This document shows positions 6,569 to 10,428 of a DNA stretch of 10,428 nucleotides, piece by piece. Every line of letters begins with the position of its first letter. Positions within the stretch are counted from its first letter, which is position 1. Made by a program: the position numbers and the translations under genes. Source of the DNA: Nitrospirota bacterium (lineage in GTDB: Bacteria; Nitrospirota; Nitrospiria; Nitrospirales; Nitrospiraceae). Under the pieces are notes generated by a model that was not told the origin of the DNA, made no database searches, and was given only the letters and a program-made list of their open reading frames with translations. The stretch lies in NCBI GenBank assembly GCA_016235225.1, contig JACRLS010000237.1:1-10428 (forward strand). Reading direction: 5' to 3'.

Positions 6569-8143
6569 ATGGCCCACGTGGACCCGTCAGCCATGCTCGA
6601 CAGCCTGCACCCCCTGGAGGTGAAGGTGCTCACTGCCTTCACGAAGACGCTCGAGAAGGGCCCGCTGCGCGAGGAACACATCGCGCAGGCCTCCGGCCTT
6701 GAGCCCTCTCAGTTGAACATGGCGGTCGAGTGGCTGCTCGCCAAGGGTCTCATCCGGGTGGAATCAGAAACGCTGACGCCCATCGCGTCACTGACAAAAA
6801 TCGGGGAACGATATTTCGAGAAATACTCGCCGATTGAGCGGATTCTGTCGACGGTCCGCGGCGCGGATCGCACCGGCAAGCGTCTGACCATCGGGGAGCT
6901 CCAAGCCAAAGAGGAACTCGGGCCCACGGAAGTCAGTTCGGCCATCGGCTGCCTCAAGAAAGAGGGGGCGCTGCGGGTGGTGCCAGGCGGCTTCGTCGAG
7001 GCGACCGGCATGCCGAGTCCCACGGCTGAAGCGTTGCGGGGCGCGCTCAAGGACCTGCATGGGACGCCCCGAGACCTCGCCAGCTTTCCCGAGGCCACGC
7101 GGGCTGTTATTGAACGGTATTCGGTCAAACGCGGCAATGCCAACGAGCCCTTTCGGATTGACGACCATGTCCAGCGCCACTACGGCCTCTCGGACAACGG
7201 TCAGACGGCAGCCGCTATGCTGGCTCGCGAAGGCCCTCCTCAAGACGTCTCGCCACTGACCCCTGAGCTGCTCAAAGACGGAGCCTGGCGAGGGGTCCGC
7301 TTTCGCAAGTACACCATCAGCCTGCGGCCGCCGCGAGTCTCCATGGGCCGGCGGCACCCTTATCGGGAATTTCTCGATCTGGTCAAGCGCAAGTTGGTCA
7401 GCATGGGTTTTCAGGAAATGCGCGGGCCGCTCGTCGAGACCGAATTCTGGAACATGGATGCGCTGTTCATGCCGCAGTTCCATCCGGCCCGGAATATTCA
7501 CGATGTCTATTTTGTCAAAGAGCCCACGCACGCGACCCCGGTCGCGGAGCCCTTTCTGAGCCGGGTCGCCGCTGCGCATCAGAATGGAGGGACCACCGGC
7601 TCGACCGGGTGGCGCTACACCTATGACCGCGAACGTGCCCGTCGCCTGGTGCTCCGAAGCCAAGGCACGGCCGTGTCGGCCCGGACACTGGCCGCGACGC
7701 CTCAGATTCCCGGGAAGTACTTTTCGATCGCGCGCTGTTTCCGTTACGACCACGTCGATGCCACCCATGCCAGCGATTTTTTCCAGATCGAAGGGATTGT
7801 CCTGGCCCATGACATCAACTTCAAGATCCTCCTTGGATTGTTGGATCTCTTCGCCCGCGAGGTTGCGCAGGCCAAGGAGAGCAAGTTCCTGCCGGCGTAT
7901 TTTCCCTTCACCGAGCCATCGGTGGAACTCCACGTGAAGCACCCGCGGTTGGGCTGGATTGAACTGGGAGGGGCCGGCCTCTTCCGCCCGGAGGTGACGA
8001 AACCGCTGGGGGTGGACGTTCCCGTCATCGCCTGGGGCCTCGGATTGGATCGCATGGCGATGGTGGCCTTGGGCCTTCACGATATCCGGGATCTGTTCTC
8101 TCCGGATCTCGATCGGATTCGCACGACGCCGGGGCGTTTCTAA
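6569..8143 (+). CDS. pheS: Phenylalanine--tRNA ligase alpha subunit, archaeal/eukaryotic type
   Basis: A 524-residue catalytic subunit of PheRS, which attaches Phe to tRNA-Phe. Ordinary bacterial PheS is about 330-350 residues with an N-terminal coiled coil. This protein instead has about 190 N-terminal residues resembling the winged-helix modules of archaeal PheS (LHPLEVKVLTAF, LTKIGERYFEKYSPIERIL). The class II core follows. The segment at 277-318 (VSMGFQEMRGPLVETEFWN, then DALFMPQFHPAR) is the archaeal form. Motif 2 lies near 384-411 (YFSIARCFRYDHVDATHASDFFQIEGI), and motif 3 near 467-498 (GGAGLFRPEVTKPLGV, GLGLDRMAM). The ATG abuts the rpe stop (TAAATG) with AGGGG at 6560-6564; the ATG at 6593 is an alternative. 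It is likely co-transcribed with fmt-rsmB-rpe, and works with pheT downstream as a heterotetramer. Confidence 0.95.
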   Translation: MAHVDPSAMLDSLHPLEVKVLTAFTKTLEKGPLREEHIAQASGLEPSQLNMAVEWLLAKGLIRVESETLTPIASLTKIGERYFEKYSPIERILSTVRGADRTGKRLTIGELQAKEELGPTEVSSAIGCLKKEGALRVVPGGFVEATGMPSPTAEALRGALKDLHGTPRDLASFPEATRAVIERYSVKRGNANEPFRIDDHVQRHYGLSDNGQTAAAMLAREGPPQDVSPLTPELLKDGAWRGVRFRKYTISLRPPRVSMGRRHPYREFLDLVKRKLVSMGFQEMRGPLVETEFWNMDALFMPQFHPARNIHDVYFVKEPTHATPVAEPFLSRVAAAHQNGGTTGSTGWRYTYDRERARRLVLRSQGTAVSARTLAATPQIPGKYFSIARCFRYDHVDATHASDFFQIEGIVLAHDINFKILLGLLDLFAREVAQAKESKFLPAYFPFTEPSVELHVKHPRLGWIELGGAGLFRPEVTKPLGVDVPVIAWGLGLDRMAMVALGLHDIRDLFSPDLDRIRTTPGRF

Positions 8144-8233
8144 AAACCGTGACGAGTATCGAGTAACGCGTGATGAGTTCGGAGGCTGCAGTCCATCAAT
8201 CATGAAGTATTCCCTTCTGTTCGTCACTCGTCA

Positions 8234-8270
8234 CCGGGACCCATTGCATTCTCCAGAGCAATGGGTTCCC
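8234..8270. repeat. CCCATTGC/GCAATGGG palindrome, copy 3
   Basis: The left part CCGGGACCCATTGCA (8234-8248) is identical to the left part of copy 1 (2687-2701). The right arm GCAATGGGTTCCC (8258-8270) differs from copy 1 by one base. The 10-nt loop is mostly different. The stem is conserved and the loop variable, the pattern of a dispersed structured element. It lies between inverted heptamers within the pheS-pheT spacer. Confidence 0.8.
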
Positions 8271-8313
8271 TTCGTCACTTCGAGAGCGCGGATCGTACCT
8301 GCGCCACCTGGCG

Positions 8314-8341
8314 CTTCACGCGTCACGCTTCACGCTTCACG
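8314..8341. repeat. Four tandem heptamers upstream of pheT
   Basis: CTTCACG, CGTCACG, CTTCACG, CTTCACG in perfect 7-nt phase, ending 9 nt before the pheT ATG and occupying the place where a Shine-Dalgarno would lie. The 7-nt period is not a codon multiple, which argues against a coding role. Confidence 0.85.
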
Positions 8342-8350
8342 CGCGTAACC

Positions 8351-10060
8351 ATGCCGACCGTTTCCGTCAATCTTCTCGATCTGCAGGGCCTGCTGGGCCG
8401 GGATCCGTCCGCCTCGACGCCTGAACAGATCGAGACGCTGCTCCCGCTCGTCAAAGGCGAGCTCAAGGACTGGGATTCCGCCAGCGGCGAACTGCGCATT
8501 GAACTGCAAGACAGCAACCGCCCGGACCTCTGGTGCGTAGAAGGGATCGCACGACAGATCCGCCTCAAGCGGACGACGGCCGCTCCCGCCTACCCGTTTT
8601 TTGCCGAGGGAGAACGACCGAAGCGGAAGGTCGTGGTGGCGCCAGGACTGGCGGAAGTCCGTCCCTATCTGGCGGCGTGCACCGCCGTCGGCTATCGAAT
8701 GACCGACGCGGGATTGGCCCAGTTGATCCAGACCCAGGAAAAGCTTGCGGACATCTTCGGCCATAAGCGCCGGACCGTGTCGATCGGCATCTACCGGCTC
8801 AATCAGATTGTCTTTCCGGTGTCCTACACGCTCGTGGGCCCCGACGAAGCCCGGTTTGCGCCTTTGGGATTTTCAGAAAAGCTGACGCTCCGCGAGATTC
8901 TCAACGTCCACCCGAAGGGACAGGACTACGGAGGCATTCTGGCCGGCCACGAGCGGCTCCCGCTCTTGCGCGATGCCGAAGGGCAGATCTTGTCGTTCCC
9001 CCCGATCATCAACAGCCAACAGATCGGGGAAGTGGTCCCTGGAGATGACGCTCTGTTTGTGGAGGTGACCGGAACGGATCACCGGATGGTGGTGCTCACG
9101 CTGAATATCCTGGCCGTCAATCTCGCTGATCGCGGCGCAACAATTCAGCCGGTGCTGGTCGAGTATCCGACTGACACCGAGCTCGGTCAGGCCGTCAGAA
9201 CTCCCCGGGATTTCGGCCGCTGTCACTCGATCCCCGCCGGGGCGATCGAGAGCGCCCTGGGCGAGACGCTCGATGCGGCCCAGATCCGTCAGGCTCTGCA
9301 GTCCTATGGGTACGAGCTGGGCCCTGAGCCGGACCCCTTGTCGGTCAAGCTGCCGCCCTACCGAAACGATCTCATGCATCTGGTGGACGTGGTGGAGGAT
9401 GTGGCGATCAGCCGGGGCTATGGATCATTCACGCCCGTGATGCCGTCCCAGTTTACGGTGGGCAGCCTGTCTCCGCTCGAAGAATGTGCCGATCGCGTCC
9501 GTGATCTCATGGTCGGCATGGGCTTCCAGGAGATCATGTCGAACATTCTCTCCTCGCGGGCGGATCTGATCGACCGCATGCGCCTCACCGGCAGCGAATG
9601 GGACCGGCTGGTGGAGGTCGATAACGTCATGGTGCAGACCTATGCGTCTTTACGCCACGGGCTGCTCCCTTCGCTCCTTCGCGTGGAGGAATCATCCTCG
9701 CGTGCGTTCTATCCTCATCGAATCTTCGAGGTTGGAGAGGCCGGCCTGCCGGATCCCGGGGCTGAGTTGGGATCGCGGACCGTCACGATGCTGGCCGGCC
9801 TTGTCGCGCACGCCAAAGCCAACTTCTCAGAGATCCACTCCTGCCTGGATTTACTGATGTTCTATCTGGGATGCGCCTATACGCTCACCCCGTCGTCGCA
9901 CCCGTCTTTCCTGGATGGCCGGGTCGGACGGATCGAAGTGGATGGCAATCCACTCGGGTATATCGGGGAAGTGCACCCGGAAGTCTTGGAACAGTGGCAG
10001 GTCTTGATGCCCTGTGCGGCATTCGAGTTGGAGTTGGATCCGCTGTTGAAACGAGAGTAG
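8351..10060 (+). CDS. pheT: Phenylalanine--tRNA ligase beta subunit, archaeal/eukaryotic type
   Basis: A 569-residue beta subunit of PheRS. Bacterial PheT is about 800 residues, with an N-terminal EMAP-II-like tRNA-binding domain and a C-terminal anticodon-binding domain. Both are missing here, and the length and motifs match archaeal PheT. Landmarks are the start MPTVSVNLLDLQGLLG, SNRPDLWCVEGIARQIR (55-71) for the B1 region, HKRRTVSIGIYRL (about 138-150), and HPKGQDYGGILAG followed by LSFPPIINSQQIG (about 194-226) for the B3/B4 editing region. YRNDLMHLVDVVEDVAISRGY (about 337-357) marks B5, and GFQEIMSNILSSRADL then LRHGLLPSLLRV mark the catalytic-like B6/B7 fold. The start at 8351 is where family similarity begins. 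The in-frame ATG at 8261 would translate the palindrome and heptamer repeats. No clear Shine-Dalgarno precedes 8351. Confidence 0.95.
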   Translation: MPTVSVNLLDLQGLLGRDPSASTPEQIETLLPLVKGELKDWDSASGELRIELQDSNRPDLWCVEGIARQIRLKRTTAAPAYPFFAEGERPKRKVVVAPGLAEVRPYLAACTAVGYRMTDAGLAQLIQTQEKLADIFGHKRRTVSIGIYRLNQIVFPVSYTLVGPDEARFAPLGFSEKLTLREILNVHPKGQDYGGILAGHERLPLLRDAEGQILSFPPIINSQQIGEVVPGDDALFVEVTGTDHRMVVLTLNILAVNLADRGATIQPVLVEYPTDTELGQAVRTPRDFGRCHSIPAGAIESALGETLDAAQIRQALQSYGYELGPEPDPLSVKLPPYRNDLMHLVDVVEDVAISRGYGSFTPVMPSQFTVGSLSPLEECADRVRDLMVGMGFQEIMSNILSSRADLIDRMRLTGSEWDRLVEVDNVMVQTYASLRHGLLPSLLRVEESSSRAFYPHRIFEVGEAGLPDPGAELGSRTVTMLAGLVAHAKANFSEIHSCLDLLMFYLGCAYTLTPSSHPSFLDGRVGRIEVDGNPLGYIGEVHPEVLEQWQVLMPCAAFELELDPLLKRE

Positions 10061-10076
10061 TCCGCCCGCAGAGAAA

Positions 10077-10111
10077 CCGGGCGGCGACCAGAGGATCCGA
10101 CCGCCGCCCGG
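10077..10111. terminator. Hairpin terminator between convergent pheT and rplT
   Basis: CCGGGCGGCG (10077-10086) pairs perfectly with CGCCGCCCGG (10102-10111), a 10-bp GC stem with a 15-nt loop. On the minus strand the stem is followed by TTTCTC, making an intrinsic terminator for rplT. On the plus strand it is followed by CTAGTCGCG with no T-run, so termination of pheT there would be weaker. Confidence 0.7.
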
Positions 10112-10121
10112 CTAGTCGCGC

Positions 10122-10428
10122 TCAGCTCGTGGCCGTCGCCAACTGCTGTTTGGCGAGCGCGGCCAGCTGATCGAATCCCGCCGGATCCTTAATCGCCATA
10201 TCTGACAGGACTTTTCGATCCAGCAGAATGTTCGCCTTTTTCAAGGCATTGATGAAGTGGCTGTAGGTCAGCCCACGCTGACGCACCGCTGCGCTCAGCC
10301 TCGTCACCCACAGTTGTCGGAAATTCCGCTTCCGCTTGCGCCGCTCCCGGTAGGCAAAAGTCTGCCCCTTATCAACAGACTCGGTTGCGCTTCGGAAAAG
10401 CCGGCTCTTGGCGCCATACTGCCCTTTG
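10122..10428 (-). CDS. rplT: 50S ribosomal protein L20 (5' partial)
   Basis: The minus-strand frame is open to the right edge and encodes the last 101 residues, from KGQYGAKSRLFRSATESVDK onward. By comparison with E. coli L20 (about 118 residues), roughly 21 N-terminal residues are off the window. Diagnostic L20 features are KGQTFAYRERRKRKRNFRQLW, RLSAAVRQRGLTYSHFINALKKA and DRKVLSDMAIKDPAGF. L20 binds 23S rRNA early in 50S assembly and in many bacteria represses its own infC-rpmI-rplT operon. rpmI and infC probably lie just off the right edge. A short GTG start inside the frame at 10307 is not the real start, because the conserved sequence continues upstream of it. Confidence 0.97.
   Translation of the reverse strand, partial: KGQYGAKSRLFRSATESVDKGQTFAYRERRKRKRNFRQLWVTRLSAAVRQRGLTYSHFINALKKANILLDRKVLSDMAIKDPAGFDQLAALAKQQLATATS

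Larger units (their letters stand above)
8144..8350. repeat. Repeat-filled pheS-pheT spacer with oriented heptamer arrays
   Basis: This 207-bp stretch has no plausible gene. From 8150 to 8184 it is five degenerate heptamers in a row: TGACGAG, TATCGAG, TAACGCG, TGATGAG, TTCGGAG. The same heptamer appears inverted (xTCGTCA) at 8220-8233 and 8271-8284, on both sides of the palindrome at 8234-8270. It appears inverted again as CTTCACG, CGTCACG, CTTCACG, CTTCACG at 8314-8341. The spacer thus has one forward and three reverse heptamer blocks, and GTGACGAG (8149-8156) pairs with CTCGTCAC (8227-8234). It separates two genes that are usually adjacent. Confidence 0.75.

Noticed and set aside
6788..8227. 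A 479-codon minus-strand open frame opposite pheS
   Set aside because: It lies wholly over the conserved pheS coding sequence and shows no recognisable protein signature.
8314..8341. Heptamer array as a CRISPR or origin-type iteron array
   Set aside because: Units are contiguous 7-mers with no spacers, no cas or replication initiator gene is present, and no DnaA-box-like sequence accompanies them.
8261..8350. Longer start for pheT
   Set aside because: The 30 extra residues are translated palindrome and heptamer repeat; family similarity starts at MPTVSVNLLDL.

Overview
The window is about 10.4 kb of high-GC bacterial chromosome, gene-dense and mostly housekeeping. I see no phage, insertion-sequence or CRISPR genes. 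Codon use and GC look even throughout. The gene content, an archaeal-type two-subunit PheRS, and heptamer-rich intergenic DNA of the TGACGAG/CTTCACG kind would fit Nitrospirota (Nitrospira-like). That placement is inference from pattern memory; no database was consulted.

Layout. (1) Positions 1-1466, plus strand: the 3' part of a DUF4105/Lnb-type envelope protein with a probable C-terminal outer-membrane barrel. Its tail overlaps by 10 bp the tail of (2), a minus-strand aldo/keto reductase (1457-2515). (3) Positions 2516-2812: an intergenic region with a good sigma70-type promoter and two copies of a CCCATTGC/GCAATGGG palindrome, leading into (4), a stand-alone receiver-domain response regulator (2813-3226) that ends in a strong intrinsic terminator. 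(5) Positions 3302-3361, minus strand: a truncated initiator tRNA (tRNA-fMet, anticodon CAT) cut in the T-loop. A TTGACA-18-TAGTAT promoter is correctly placed to transcribe it. (6) Positions 3459-8143, plus strand: fmt (Met-tRNA formyltransferase), rsmB (16S rRNA m5C methyltransferase), rpe (ribulose-5-phosphate epimerase) and pheS. The rsmB, rpe and pheS junctions are very tight (ATGA overlap, then stop followed directly by start). (7) Positions 8144-8350: a 207-bp repeat-filled spacer separates pheS from (8) pheT (8351-10060). (9) A GC-rich hairpin lies between the convergent pheT and rplT genes. (10) rplT (ribosomal protein L20), minus strand, runs off the right edge.

The theme is translation: initiator tRNA formylation (fmt beside an initiator tRNA remnant), rRNA methylation, Phe-tRNA charging and a 50S protein. 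Three things stand out. Both PheRS subunits are of the archaeal/eukaryotic type and sit next to rplT, the usual bacterial pheST neighbour, but convergent rather than co-linear. A promoter-bearing truncated tRNA-fMet lies antisense in front of fmt, the gene whose enzyme acts on that tRNA. A palindrome family recurs at two loci, one of them inside the pheS-pheT spacer together with oriented heptamer arrays.
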